Shown here: piece after piece, positions 15,370 to 23,874 of the stretch | How the letters are laid out: every line of letters starts with the position of its first letter | Position numbering within the stretch: position 1 is the first letter of the stretch | NCBI RefSeq assembly: GCF_030433685.1 | Contig: NZ_JAROCF010000001.1 | Location: 806,001-870,000 of the forward strand | DNA from: Leifsonia williamsii | GTDB lineage: Bacteria; Actinomycetota; Actinomycetes; Actinomycetales; Microbacteriaceae | Direction: 5' to 3' | DNA length: 64,000 bases | Notes under the pieces: generated by a model | Database searches by the model: none | Seen by the model: the letters and a program-made list of their open reading frames with translations, nothing else | Told to the model about the DNA's origin: nothing | Made by a program: the position numbers and the translations under genes

Positions 15370-16146
15370 TCACCCGGCCGTGATCCTCCGGCGGTACACC
15401 ACGTTCGCCAGCACATAGGCGACGACCAGGATGCCGACGCACCAGGCCAGTGCGATCCACAGGTCAGAGCCCACCGGCTGGCCCGCGAACAGCGCACGGA
15501 TGCTGTCGACGATGGAGGTCACCGGCTGGTTCTCGGCGAACCACTGCACCGGCCCCGGCATGCTCTCCGTCGGCACGAACGCCGAGCTGATGAAGGGCAG
15601 GAAGATCAGCGGGTACGAGAACGCACCCGCGGCATCCACGCTCTTCGCGGTGAGGCCGGCGATCACGGCGATCCAGGTGAGCGCCAGCGTGAACAGCACG
15701 AGGATGCCTGCGATGCCCAGCCAGGCGAGCACACTCGCGCCGGTGCGGAAGCCGATCAGCAGCGCCACCAGCACCACCAGCACGATCGAGATCAGGTTGG
15801 CGGCGAGCGAGGTGAGGACGTGCGCCCAGAGCACGCTCGACCGGGCGATCGGCATGGACTGGAACCGTTCGAAGATGCCGCCCTGCAGATCCATGAACAG
15901 CCGGTAGGCCGTGTACGAGACCCCGGTCGCGACCGTGATCAGCATGATGCCCGGCAGCAGGTAGTCGACGTACGAGCCGGTGTGCGAACCGGTGTCGATC
16001 GCGCCGCCGAAGACGAACACGAACAGCAGCATGAACGCGATCGGCATGAGCGCGGTCGTGATGATGGTGTCGAGGCTCCGCGTGATGTGCTTCATGGAGC
16101 GCCCGGTGAGGACGGTGGTGTCCACGACGAAGTTGGCGGTGGTCAT
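15370..16146 (-). CDS. ABC-2 type transporter permease (DrrB-like)
   Basis: 258 aa with six membrane helices and the ABC-2 family motifs GIFERFQSMPIARSSV and FISSAFVPTESMPG. ATG 16146 overlaps the ATPase stop (ATGA). It is the last gene of the PadR-DUF1048-ATPase-permease operon. The architecture is that of daunorubicin-type drug exporters (DrrAB); the substrate is unknown. Confidence 0.87.
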   Translation of the reverse strand: MTTANFVVDTTVLTGRSMKHITRSLDTIITTALMPIAFMLLFVFVFGGAIDTGSHTGSYVDYLLPGIMLITVATGVSYTAYRLFMDLQGGIFERFQSMPIARSSVLWAHVLTSLAANLISIVLVVLVALLIGFRTGASVLAWLGIAGILVLFTLALTWIAVIAGLTAKSVDAAGAFSYPLIFLPFISSAFVPTESMPGPVQWFAENQPVTSIVDSIRALFAGQPVGSDLWIALAWCVGILVVAYVLANVVYRRRITAG

Positions 16147-16922
16147 GACTGCTCCTTCCCGCCGACGATCGCGAGGAACACGTCCTCGAGAGTCGGCTGC
16201 TTCTCGACGTACTCGACGGTCGCGGGCGGCAGCAGGGCCTTCAGCTCCGCCAGCGTGCCGTTCGCGATGATGCGGCCCTCGTGGAGGATCGCGATGCGGT
16301 CGGCCAGCTGCTCCGCCTCGTCGAGGTACTGGGTGGTGAGGAGCACCGTGGTGCCCCGGCGTGCGAGACCCTTCACGGCCTCCCACACCTCGATGCGCGC
16401 CTGCGGGTCGAGACCCGTCGTCGGCTCGTCGAGGAACACGATCGGCGGCTCCCCGATCAGGCTCATCGCGATGTCGAGCCGCCGCCTCATGCCGCCCGAG
16501 TACGTGCCGACCTTGCGGCCGCCCGCCTCGGTGAGCGAGAAGCGCGCGAGCAGGTCGTCGGCGATTCGTGCGGGGTTCTTCTGGTGCCGGAGGCGGGCGA
16601 CGAGGATGAGGTTCTCGCGTCCGCTCAGCAGCTCGTCGACCGCGGCGAACTGGCCGGTGAGGCTGATCGACTCGCGCACGTCGGCCGGCTGGGCGGTCAC
16701 GTCAAAGCCGTTGACGCCGGCCGAGCCTCCGTCCGCCTTCAGCAGCGTCGAGAGGATCTTGATCGCCGTGGTCTTGCCGGCGCCGTTGGAGCCGAGCAGG
16801 GCGAAGATGCTGCCCGGCTCTACCTCGAAGTCGACGCCGCGGAGCACCTGGAGGTCCTTGTACGACTTCTCCAGTCCGCGGACCGCGATGGCCGGTGTGC
16901 GTTCGAGTGTCGGCGTGCTCAT
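16143..16922 (-). CDS. ABC transporter ATPase (DrrA-like)
   Basis: 259 aa with Walker A GSNGAGKTT, signature YSGGMRRRLDIA, Walker B IVFLDEPTTGLDP, and a switch region where the usual His is replaced (LLTTQYLDEAE), as in DrrA-type exporters. Its start overlaps the DUF1048 stop (ATGA). It energises the downstream ABC-2 permease. Confidence 0.9.
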   Translation of the reverse strand: MSTPTLERTPAIAVRGLEKSYKDLQVLRGVDFEVEPGSIFALLGSNGAGKTTAIKILSTLLKADGGSAGVNGFDVTAQPADVRESISLTGQFAAVDELLSGRENLILVARLRHQKNPARIADDLLARFSLTEAGGRKVGTYSGGMRRRLDIAMSLIGEPPIVFLDEPTTGLDPQARIEVWEAVKGLARRGTTVLLTTQYLDEAEQLADRIAILHEGRIIANGTLAELKALLPPATVEYVEKQPTLEDVFLAIVGGKEQS

Positions 16923-17305
16923 GATTCGTCTCCCTTCTTCTGGGCGTCGCCCGTCTCGGCCGCCTCGACGGCCTCGGTGAGCCGGGCGCGCTCCTTGTCG
17001 ATCCACCGCTTGCCGATGTACGCCTCGGTGAAGGCGTCGGCGAACTCGACCGGGTCGGCCCCGACGACTTCGCGCACCGGCGTGCCATCGGCCGCGGCCT
17101 GCTCGAACAGCTCGACGAAGTCGCGCATCATCGTCATCATCGCGTCGCCCTCGACGAGGCCGCCGTTGTACATGAAGTAGCGGAAGACCGCCTTCGCGAC
17201 ACCGCGGTACGGCTCGGCCAGCGCCTCCATGCGCTTCTTGTACTGGCGGTATTCCTTCTTCTGCTCGAGCGATCCGGTGACCAGCTCGATCCACTTGGCT
17301 GCCAT
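16919..17305 (-). CDS. DUF1048 domain protein
   Basis: 128 aa from ATG 17305, just after the PadR gene. It has the DUF1048 composition: a Lys/Tyr-rich start (EQKKEYRQYKKRMEAL), a long helical middle, MMTMMRDFVELFEQ, and an acidic C-terminus. DUF1048 proteins are found with PadR regulators and ABC exporters in Gram-positive bacteria, with no defined activity. It is coupled to the PadR gene upstream and the ATPase downstream. Confidence 0.8.
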   Translation of the reverse strand: MAAKWIELVTGSLEQKKEYRQYKKRMEALAEPYRGVAKAVFRYFMYNGGLVEGDAMMTMMRDFVELFEQAAADGTPVREVVGADPVEFADAFTEAYIGKRWIDKERARLTEAVEAAETGDAQKKGDES

Positions 17306-17306
17306 G

Positions 17307-17636
17307 TCAGTTCCCTTCCCGGTGGAGCTGTTCGATGCGCTCTGCGAGGAAGCTCCACGTCCTCCAGAACTCGTTGAGGTACTCCCGACCCTGCGGGTTG
17401 ACCGAGTACACCTTGCGCGGCGGGCCCTTCTCGGAGGGGACCTTCTCCACATCGACGAGGCCGCGCTGCTCGATGCGGACGAGGAGGGCGTAGATGGTGC
17501 CCTCGGCGATGTCGGTGAAGCCCTGCTCGCGCAGCCACGAGGTGATCTCGTAGCCGTAGGCGGGCCGGACCGACAGGATGGCGAGGACGATGCCCTCGAG
17601 CGTCCCCTTGAGCATCTCCGTCTGCTGGCTGCCCAT
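17307..17636 (-). CDS. PadR-family regulator of the ABC operon
   Basis: 109 aa, short PadR-s2 type. The winged helix reads ILSVRPAYGYEITSWL and GTIYALLVRIEQRGLV, with no long C-terminal dimerisation extension beyond FWRTWSFLAERIEQL. It starts the four-gene exporter operon and has an elaborate repeat array directly upstream (17656-17720). It probably represses its own operon until an exporter substrate binds. Confidence 0.9.
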   Translation of the reverse strand: MGSQQTEMLKGTLEGIVLAILSVRPAYGYEITSWLREQGFTDIAEGTIYALLVRIEQRGLVDVEKVPSEKGPPRKVYSVNPQGREYLNEFWRTWSFLAERIEQLHREGN

Positions 17637-17655
17637 CGGAACCTCCCTTGCTAAT

Positions 17656-17720
17656 CAGTGTTGCTGAGTACTGCTAGATAGTAACGCCGAGTACCGGTAG
17701 ATAGCAACACTGAATACCGA
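17656..17720. promoter_or_regulatory. PadR operator array: three 23-bp-spaced direct repeats plus flanking inverted repeat
   Basis: GAGTACYGSTAGATAG occurs at 17666 and 17689, and a degenerate third copy (GAATACCG) begins at 17712. The spacing is exactly 23 bases. A 10-base inverted repeat (CAGTGTTGCT at 17656-17665, AGCAACACTG at 17703-17712) frames the first two. Spacing near two helical turns suits cooperative binding of dimers on one face of DNA. Confidence 0.75.
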
Positions 17721-17768
17721 AGTCGTGGAACGACCTCGGCGAGGGGGGTGGTGGAGGTGGCGGCGGCC

Positions 17769-18185
17769 TCAGCCGCGCACGGCGAACGGCGGCGTCTCGA
17801 CGCCGGGCACGATCGCCTCCGCGGGGTCCGAACCCAGCGCGACGATGCGGTTGTGCTCGTCGACGTGCACGACCGTGGGTACGAAGGCGCGCGCCTCGGC
17901 GTCGTCGAGCTGCGCGTACGAGATGACGATGACGAGGTCGCCGACGCCCGCGAGATGGGCGGCGGCGCCGTTGACCCCGATGACCCCGCTGCCGCGCTCG
18001 CCCGCGATCAGGTAGGTCTCGAAGCGGTTGCCGTTCTCGATGTCCACCACCGAGACCTGCTCGCCGGGGAGGAGGTCGGCTGCATCCAGCAGGTCCTGGT
18101 CGACGGTCAGTGAGCCGATGTAGTGCAGGTCGGCGTGCGTGACGGTCGCGCGGTGGATCTTGGACTTGAACATGGTGCGGAGCAT
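17769..18185 (-). CDS. panD: aspartate 1-decarboxylase PanD (pro-enzyme)
   Basis: 138 aa. It makes beta-alanine from aspartate for pantothenate/CoA synthesis. The pro-enzyme cleaves itself between Gly24 and Ser25 (HYIGSLTVD) to form the pyruvoyl group. Other conserved parts are [17 protein letters not shown] and [15 protein letters not shown]. Length and motifs are complete. It stands 37 bases after the MarR gene on the same strand. Confidence 0.95.
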   Translation of the reverse strand: MLRTMFKSKIHRATVTHADLHYIGSLTVDQDLLDAADLLPGEQVSVVDIENGNRFETYLIAGERGSGVIGVNGAAAHLAGVGDLVIVISYAQLDDAEARAFVPTVVHVDEHNRIVALGSDPAEAIVPGVETPPFAVRG

Positions 18186-18222
18186 GGGGTGCCCTCCGGT
18201 TCGTGGCGTGAGGTGGATGGGC

Positions 18223-18675
18223 TCAGCGGGCGGCGAGCGTCAGCTGGGGGAGCGCCTCCACGAGGGCGGCGAGCTCGGGGATGTCACGGGCGTCCGCAAG
18301 CGCCTGCTCGAGAGCGGCGTCGTGGACGGGGCGGGCCTGGTCGAGCAGCTCGTGGCCTCCCGCCGTCAGCTCGGTGTAGATGCCGCGGCGGTCGTCGAGG
18401 CAGTCGACGCGGGTGAGCAAGCCGCGCTCCTCCAGCCGGTTGACCAGCCGGGTGGTCGCGCTGGGGCTGAGGGCGCTGGCCCGCGCGAGCTGCTGCATGC
18501 GCATGTGCCAGCCGTCCTGCCGGTTGAGCGCGTCGAGCACGGTGTACTCGACCACCGAGAGGCCGGCATCGCGGGTGAGTGCGCGCTCCAGGACGTTCTC
18601 GATGGAGGCGTGGAGGGCCGCCAGGGTCCGCCAGCCGTGCGCGCGCACCTCGACGGCGTCGTCTGCGATCCCCAT
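18223..18675 (-). CDS. MarR-family transcriptional regulator
   Basis: 150 aa from ATG 18675 with a GAGGAGGAA ribosome site. The MarR winged helix includes [40 protein letters not shown] and the wing DRRGIYTEL. It is divergent from an MFS exporter, the classic arrangement in which MarR represses both genes and is released by the exporter's substrate. Confidence 0.9.
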   Translation of the reverse strand: MGIADDAVEVRAHGWRTLAALHASIENVLERALTRDAGLSVVEYTVLDALNRQDGWHMRMQQLARASALSPSATTRLVNRLEERGLLTRVDCLDDRRGIYTELTAGGHELLDQARPVHDAALEQALADARDIPELAALVEALPQLTLAAR

Positions 18676-18699
18676 GGGTTCCTCCTCGGAATGCCGAAA

Positions 18700-18760
18700 G
18701 CGGTGGGTTGCGAAAAATACTTGCGCGTGCAACTATTTATGACGCGTCTGCAACTACTAA
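18700..18760. promoter_or_regulatory. divergent promoter with candidate MarR sites
   Basis: GTTGC at 18707, GCAAC at 18729 and GCAAC at 18750 are spaced about two turns apart. They include a compact near-palindrome TTGCGCGTGCAA (18721-18732). The region is AT-rich (TATTTATG) and lies between the MarR and MFS starts. Confidence 0.5.
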
Positions 18761-18806
18761 GAGTAGCCGCTGTCCCGTCCATCCCCTCTTCCTCCCAGGA
18801 GTCTCC

Positions 18807-20006
18807 ATGCCTGCAGGCCTGATCGCGCTCGCCCTCGGCGGCTTCGGCATCGGCCTCACCGAGTTCGTCATCGCCGGGCTGCTGCCCGAGGTCGCCGCCG
18901 ACTTCCACGTCGACGAGGCGACCGCCGGCTGGCTCATCTCGGGCTACGCGCTCGCGGTCGTGGTCGGCGCGCTCGGCCTGACCGCGGCCTCCACGCGGCT
19001 GCCCCGCAAGGCCACGCTGCTCGGACTGATGGTGCTGTTCATCGCCGGCAACGCCCTCTCGGCGCTCGCACCCGACTACGGCACGATGCTCGCCGGCCGC
19101 ATCATCGCGGCGCTCTGCCACGGCGCGTTCTTCGGCATCGGCTCGGTCGTCGCGGCCGGCCTCGTCACGCCGGACAAGAAGGCGCGCGCCATCGCGATCA
19201 TGTTCACCGGCCTCACCGCCGCGAACGTCCTGGGCGTGCCCTTCGGCACCCTGCTCGGGCAGGCGCTCGGCTGGCGGTCGACCTTCTGGGCGATCACCGT
19301 CATCGGCGTGATCGCCCTCGTGGGCGTGGCCGTGCTCGTGCCGAAGTCGGCCGCCGACTCCGACGCCGAGGCGCCGAGCCTGCGCCGCGAGCTGAGCGCC
19401 TTCCGCTCCGGGCAGGTGTGGCTCTCGCTGGCGGCGACCGTGCTCGGGTTCGGCGGGATGTTCGGAGCCTTCACGTACATCGCCTACACGCTGACCGGGG
19501 TCGCCGGGTTCCCGTCGGGTGCGGTGCCGTGGCTCCTCATCCTCTTCGGCGTCGGGCTGTTCGTCGGGAACGCGCTCGGCGGGAGGCTGGCCGACCGGTC
19601 GGTCGACGGGACGCTGCTCGTGCTCCTGGCCGTGCTCGCGGCGGTGCTCGGCGTCTTCGCGCTGGTCGCGGGGAACGGCATCGCGGCGGTGATCGCGCTG
19701 GTGCTGATGGGTGCGGCCGGTTTCGCGACCGTTCCGCCCCTGCAGCTGCGCGTCCTGAGCCACGCCGAGCATGCGCCGACGCTCGCCTCCGGCGCCAACA
19801 TCGCCGCGTTCAACGTCGGCAACGCCCTCGGCGCCTGGCTGGGCGGGCTGACCATCGCCGCCGGGCTCGGCTACACGTCGCCCCTGTGGGTCGGCGCCCT
19901 GATGACCGTCGGCGCGCTGATCGTGATCGCCGTGGCCGCGTTCGTCGAACGAACATCACGCGCGCGATCTGAAAAAATCCGTGAGGACGCTCTTCCCGTC
20001 CGGTAG
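18807..20006 (+). CDS. MFS drug/sugar efflux transporter (AraJ/Cmr-like, DHA1)
   Basis: 399 aa with twelve membrane helices from ATG 18807 (AGGAGT ribosome site). Family motifs are FGIGLTEFVIAGLLPEVAADFHV, GYALAVVVGALGLTA and the loop 2-3 region STRLPRKATLLGLM. These fit the AraJ/chloramphenicol-resistance branch of the DHA1 family. It is probably controlled by the divergent MarR. The substrate cannot be told from sequence. Confidence 0.88.
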   Translation: MPAGLIALALGGFGIGLTEFVIAGLLPEVAADFHVDEATAGWLISGYALAVVVGALGLTAASTRLPRKATLLGLMVLFIAGNALSALAPDYGTMLAGRIIAALCHGAFFGIGSVVAAGLVTPDKKARAIAIMFTGLTAANVLGVPFGTLLGQALGWRSTFWAITVIGVIALVGVAVLVPKSAADSDAEAPSLRRELSAFRSGQVWLSLAATVLGFGGMFGAFTYIAYTLTGVAGFPSGAVPWLLILFGVGLFVGNALGGRLADRSVDGTLLVLLAVLAAVLGVFALVAGNGIAAVIALVLMGAAGFATVPPLQLRVLSHAEHAPTLASGANIAAFNVGNALGAWLGGLTIAAGLGYTSPLWVGALMTVGALIVIAVAAFVERTSRARSEKIREDALPVR

Positions 20007-20046
20007 ACAGGGGGGTACATTCCCGACCATCTCGAACGGTCAGGGG

Positions 20047-21132
20047 GTGATCGCGCTGGATACGGAAACCGCAGCTCTGCAGCTGCCCCGCTCGCGCGGT
20101 CCCGTGCGCCTGCTGGCCGGCTCGCTCATCGCGGGCGCCGGTATCACCGTCCTGGGATTCCTCCTCGGCGGATCGCCCGCCTCGGCCGACGAACAGGCGC
20201 CTCCTGCGCCGCTCGGCTCGGTGGTCTCGTCGGTGACGCAGGGCTTGGACTCGACCGTGTCGGGGGTGACGCAGGGCGTCGGCTCCACCGTGTCCACGGT
20301 CACCGCGGCTGTGGCGCCGGCGGTGCCCGACCCGGTCCAGCAGGTGGTGTCGGAGGTGGTGGCACCGGTCGTGGACACGGTGTCCGACGTCGCGGCCCAG
20401 GCGCCCGTCGCCGCCGTCACGACGCCCGTGACGGACACGGTCGACGAGGTCGTCGCCTCCACCCCGGTCGTCGGGGATGTGGTCGGCGGCCTGCTCGGCG
20501 ATGCGCCGGTGAGCTCGGTCGTGACGCCCGTCGCGGATGTCGTGGACGGTGCGGTCGGCGGCGTCGCGGACGCGGTCGGGCAGGGGACGCAGCCGGTGAC
20601 GACGCCGCCCGCGGGGGTGGACGTGCCGGGCGTGGACGTGCCCGGTGTTCCGGGGCTTCCCGGGATGCCTGGGCTGCCTGGCGGGAAGGACTCGGGCGAC
20701 GGGTCCGGCGTCGATGTGCCGGGTGCGCCTCATGCGCCTGCTGCCGATGCGGCTCGGGCTGCTGCGCTCGCTGCGCTCGCCGCGGAGGCGCGGAGCCTGG
20801 CATCGGCGCAGGCCCTCTCGTTCCTCCCGGGCGTGGTTCAGGCCGCCGATGTCCTCGGGTCCGGCGCCTCAGCCGGTCACGGGATCCCCGGTCTTCCGGG
20901 TCTGCCGGGTCTGCCCGGCCTGCCCGGTGGCGACCCGCTGCCCGCTCCCGGCTCGCCGTCCGGGGCGACCGGCTCCTCCACGACCGCCGGAGGCGGTTCC
21001 GCGCCGGCCTTCGCCGCCCTCGCGGACGGCACGCAGCTTCCCGCCGGCGCCCATCTCGGCGTTCTCGGTGGACCCTCGGACGACCGGATCCCCGGCTCGC
21101 CCGTCGCCGACCACGACATCAGCCCCGACTGA
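20047..21132 (+). CDS. secreted Val/Pro-rich low-complexity protein with collagen-like PGLPG tracts
   Basis: 361 aa from GTG 20047. A long signal peptide (helix about 20-43) ends in SPASA near residue 46. The next ~140 residues are an amphipathic Val/Thr/Asp repeat (SVTQGLDSTVSGVTQGVGST and relatives), predicted as helix or beta-rich. Then come PGVPGLPGMPGLPG and GLPGLPGLPGLPGG tracts and a Gly/Ser-rich tail. No sorting signal, cysteine or enzyme motif is seen. It is 89 bases ahead of the chaplin-like gene, so the two probably make surface or matrix proteins together. Family unrecognised. Confidence 0.7.
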   Translation: MIALDTETAALQLPRSRGPVRLLAGSLIAGAGITVLGFLLGGSPASADEQAPPAPLGSVVSSVTQGLDSTVSGVTQGVGSTVSTVTAAVAPAVPDPVQQVVSEVVAPVVDTVSDVAAQAPVAAVTTPVTDTVDEVVASTPVVGDVVGGLLGDAPVSSVVTPVADVVDGAVGGVADAVGQGTQPVTTPPAGVDVPGVDVPGVPGLPGMPGLPGGKDSGDGSGVDVPGAPHAPAADAARAAALAALAAEARSLASAQALSFLPGVVQAADVLGSGASAGHGIPGLPGLPGLPGLPGGDPLPAPGSPSGATGSSTTAGGGSAPAFAALADGTQLPAGAHLGVLGGPSDDRIPGSPVADHDISPD

Positions 21133-21221
21133 GTGGGTCGCAGCTGCCCTCGACGGCAGCACGCGACCATCCCACCGCGCCTTCTGCGCGGCGGACTGAC
21201 ACTCATTCGGAAGGCTGAATA

Positions 21222-23111
21222 ATGAACAAGTTCGTTTCGAGAGGGCTGTGGTTCACCCTCTCCGTCGGCGGCCTGTGGCTGGCGGGAACGGCTGCGGCGA
21301 ACGCCGCGGAAGCCCCCGCCGGCGACGGCATCGCCACCGGCGACCAGGCGGTCGTCGGAGTCTCGATCCCGGTCACGGTGGCCGGGAACGGCATCTCGGT
21401 CCTCGGCGACTCCTCGTCGGCGGACTCCTCGACCACGGCACCGGCCGCCCCCGCGGCCCCGTCGGTCTCGCTCTCGCCGTCGTCCATCGATGGGGTGCTG
21501 AGCGGCGACCAGGCGGTGGTGGACGTGGCGGTCCCGGTCGCCGTGGCCGGCAACGGCGTGTCGGTCATCGGCGACGCGTCGTCGGCCGACTCGTCCACGT
21601 CTGCGCCGGCGGGCGACTCCACCACGGTGGAGGGCGGCTCGGGTGACGGAGGTATCGCCTCCGGCATCCAAGCCCCGATCGACGTCGCCGCGCCGGTGAC
21701 GGTCGGCGGCAACGCGATCAGCGTGGTCGGCGACGCTTCGTCGTCCGACGCGACGGCCACGGCGCCGGCCCCGGGCTCGACGGAGGTCGTCGGCGGTGCC
21801 TCCTCGGATGGTGGCCTGCTGACCGATATCCAGGCCCCGGTCGATGCGGCTGTGCCGGTGACGGCGGGTGGTAACGCGATCAGTGTTGTGGGTGACTCTG
21901 CCACGTCGGGTTCGTCCACGTCGGCTCCGGCTGCTGGTGGGTCGACGGGGGTGACGGGCGGTGCTGGCGACGGGATCGTCTCGGGCGTCCAGGCGCCGGT
22001 CGACGCGGCTGTGCCGGTGACCGTCGGTGGCAACGCGATCAGCGTGGTCGGTGACTCGGCCGCCTCCGGTTCGTCCACGTCGGCTCCGGCTGCTGGTGGC
22101 TCCGGTGAGGTCGTCGGTGGCTCCTCGGATGGCGGCCTGATGACTGACATCCAGGCCCCGGTCGATGCCGCTGTGCCGGTGACGGCTGGTGGCAACGCGA
22201 TCAGCGTGGTCGGTGACTCGGCCGCCTCCGGTTCGTCCACGTCGGCTCCGGCTGCTGGTGGCTCCGGTGAGGTCGCGGGCGGATCGTCGGATGGTGGCCT
22301 GCTGTCGGGCGTTCAGGCGCCGGTCGATGCGGCTGTGCCGGTGACTGCTGGTGGCAACGCGATCAGTGTGGTTGGCGACTCGGCGACCTCGGGTTCGTCC
22401 ACCTCGGTGCCGGCTGTTGGTGGCACCACCACGACGGGAGGCGACAACGATGGTGGGCTGCTCTCGGGCATCCAGGCTCCGATCGACGCCGCCCTACCCG
22501 TTACGGTCGGCGGCAACGCGATCAGTGGTGTGGGTGACTCGAGCACCTCGGGGACCGGTACCCAGGCTCCGGCTACGGGTGGCGGAACCGAGGTGATCGG
22601 TGGAGGCCCCGATGCGGGCATCCTCGACGGCATCGGTCTTCCGATCGGTGTGGAGGTGCCGGTGACCGTGGGTGGGAACGCCATCAGCGTGATCGGCGAC
22701 ACCTCGGCGAACGGCTCCGTCACTGATCCGACGACGCCGGGTGAGCCGGGTACGCCGGGTACGCCGGGCACCCCTGGTACTCCGGGGACCCCTGGTACTC
22801 CGGGTAACCCCGGTACTCCCGGCACTCCCGGCACCCCGGCCGGCCCGGCCACGACGACCGACCGCTCCGCCATCACTGCCGGCATCGGCTCGGCGGCGGC
22901 CCTGGCCGGATCCGCCGGCGCCTCGGCGGGCATGGCGGACAGCGTGATGAACGGCATGGCCCTCGGCACGTCGCGCGGTGCGGCCGGCAGCCTCGCGTCG
23001 ACCGGCTCTGACGAGCTCGGCCTCGGCGGCATCGCGGCCCTCCTCGCCCTGCTCGGGGTGCTGGCGCTCCTGCTCCCCGGCACCCGCGAGCGGCGCCGCG
23101 CGCTCCGGTAA
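21222..23111 (+). CDS. chaplin-like repeat protein with LAXTG cell-wall sorting signal
   Basis: 629 aa. A signal peptide (residues 1-28, ANAA) is followed by nine repeats of 42-55 residues (residues 34-503). Each has a core like GLLSGIQAPIDAAVPVTVGG-NAISVVGD, matching the chaplin domain pattern but with Gly in place of its cysteines. Next is a Pro-Gly-Thr collagen-like stalk (about 504-540). The end is a complete sorting signal: LASTG (591-595), a hydrophobic helix and an RERRR tail. The LAXTG form suggests a class E sortase, not present in this window. Chaplins are amyloid-forming hydrophobic surface proteins known from Streptomyces; a comparable coat role is inferred. The start follows an upstream GAAGG. 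Confidence 0.82.
   Translation: MNKFVSRGLWFTLSVGGLWLAGTAAANAAEAPAGDGIATGDQAVVGVSIPVTVAGNGISVLGDSSSADSSTTAPAAPAAPSVSLSPSSIDGVLSGDQAVVDVAVPVAVAGNGVSVIGDASSADSSTSAPAGDSTTVEGGSGDGGIASGIQAPIDVAAPVTVGGNAISVVGDASSSDATATAPAPGSTEVVGGASSDGGLLTDIQAPVDAAVPVTAGGNAISVVGDSATSGSSTSAPAAGGSTGVTGGAGDGIVSGVQAPVDAAVPVTVGGNAISVVGDSAASGSSTSAPAAGGSGEVVGGSSDGGLMTDIQAPVDAAVPVTAGGNAISVVGDSAASGSSTSAPAAGGSGEVAGGSSDGGLLSGVQAPVDAAVPVTAGGNAISVVGDSATSGSSTSVPAVGGTTTTGGDNDGGLLSGIQAPIDAALPVTVGGNAISGVGDSSTSGTGTQAPATGGGTEVIGGGPDAGILDGIGLPIGVEVPVTVGGNAISVIGDTSANGSVTDPTTPGEPGTPGTPGTPGTPGTPGTPGNPGTPGTPGTPAGPATTTDRSAITAGIGSAAALAGSAGASAGMADSVMNGMALGTSRGAAGSLASTGSDELGLGGIAALLALLGVLALLLPGTRERRRALR
21321..22730 (+). repeat. tandem DNA repeat array within the chaplin-like gene
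   Basis: Nine units of about 155-165 bases. Units 4-7 (about 21804-22445) are nearly identical over long stretches even at third positions, while units 1, 2 and 9 have diverged. This suggests recent unequal crossing-over or gene conversion in the middle of the array and possible copy-number variation between strains. It also makes the region prone to assembly collapse. Confidence 0.85.
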
Positions 23112-23152
23112 GCAAAGGAGCATCGGCGAGGCAACACCAGGAAGCAGCGGAC

Positions 23153-23185
23153 GCGGTGGGGCGTCGGAATCCGGCGCCCCACCGC
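23153..23185 (+). terminator. terminator hairpin after the chaplin-like gene
   Basis: Perfect 11-base arms GCGGTGGGGCG (23153-23163) and CGCCCCACCGC (23175-23185) form a strong stem 42 bases after the stop. There is no clear U-tract, as is common in high-GC actinobacteria. The rest of the spacer to 23402 holds nothing recognisable. Confidence 0.75.
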
Positions 23186-23402
23186 TTCCGCACGCCGCGG
23201 ACCAGGGCCGACAACGCACCACACCCGACGCGCGCCCCTCCAGTACTGCCGAGTCGGCACCGCCTCCCATCCAGACGCCACGCAGACCGCGACCGCGACC
23301 CACCCAACGGGCCCCTTCCCCTCGCCCGATCCCTCGACGTCTCCCACCCGTCCGGTCGATCAGTCATTCCATAGGCGCGGGGCAGCCCGCTACCGTGTCG
23401 CC

Positions 23403-23813
23403 ATGAGCACAGCAGCAGCTTCTGTTCCGTCCGCTCGCCTCCGGCGGGCTCCTCGTCGTCTTGCCGTGCCGTTCGCCGCGGCGGCGTTGCTGGCGGCGCT
23501 CGCCGGATGCGCGACTCCCGGCGGCGAGACCGCCGCGTTCACGGGAACCTGGGGCAGCTCGGCGTCGGGCCAGCCGAACCTCACGATCGAGGACGACGGC
23601 AAGGTCAGTGGCACCGACGGTTGCAACCGACTGACCGGCACCGGGACCGTGAGCGGCGACACGTTCCGCTTCGGCAACCTCGCGTCGACCATGATGGCCT
23701 GCGAGGGCGTGGACGAGTGGTTGGGCAAGGCCTCCACCGCCTCCGTCGACGGCAAGACACTCATCGTCTACGACGACTCCAACAAGAAGATCGGCACGCT
23801 CGAGAAGCAGTAG
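23403..23813 (+). CDS. META/HslJ-like domain lipoprotein
   Basis: 136 aa. The signal peptide has a lipobox LAGC (Cys at about residue 37), so it is probably a lipid-anchored surface protein. The short META-type domain shows FTGTWGS, then the hallmark TDGCNRLTGT and FGNLASTMMAC. META domains are small beta-rich folds found in heat-shock HslJ and secreted proteins; the binding partner is unknown. Confidence 0.82.
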   Translation: MSTAAASVPSARLRRAPRRLAVPFAAAALLAALAGCATPGGETAAFTGTWGSSASGQPNLTIEDDGKVSGTDGCNRLTGTGTVSGDTFRFGNLASTMMACEGVDEWLGKASTASVDGKTLIVYDDSNKKIGTLEKQ

Positions 23814-23826
23814 GAGAAGGTGGACA

Positions 23827-23861
23827 CCCCGCCGCGGGGGCGGAGGGAGACCGCGGCGGGG
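23827..23861. terminator. bidirectional terminator hairpin
   Basis: Perfect 11-base GC-rich arms (CCCCGCCGCGG at 23827-23837, CCGCGGCGGGG at 23851-23861) lie in the short gap between the convergent META lipoprotein and RHH-type genes. Confidence 0.75.
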
Positions 23862-23874
23862 CGTCCTGGTCCCG

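Noticed and set aside
21321..22730. possible CRISPR-like array
   Set aside because: Repeats are long (about 160 bases), in frame and coding, without short conserved repeats separated by unique spacers.
21203..23347. two long minus-strand frames opposite the chaplin-like gene
   Set aside because: They mirror the repeats of the plus-strand gene and have no ribosome site, signal peptide or sensible domain; the plus strand has signal peptide and sorting signal.
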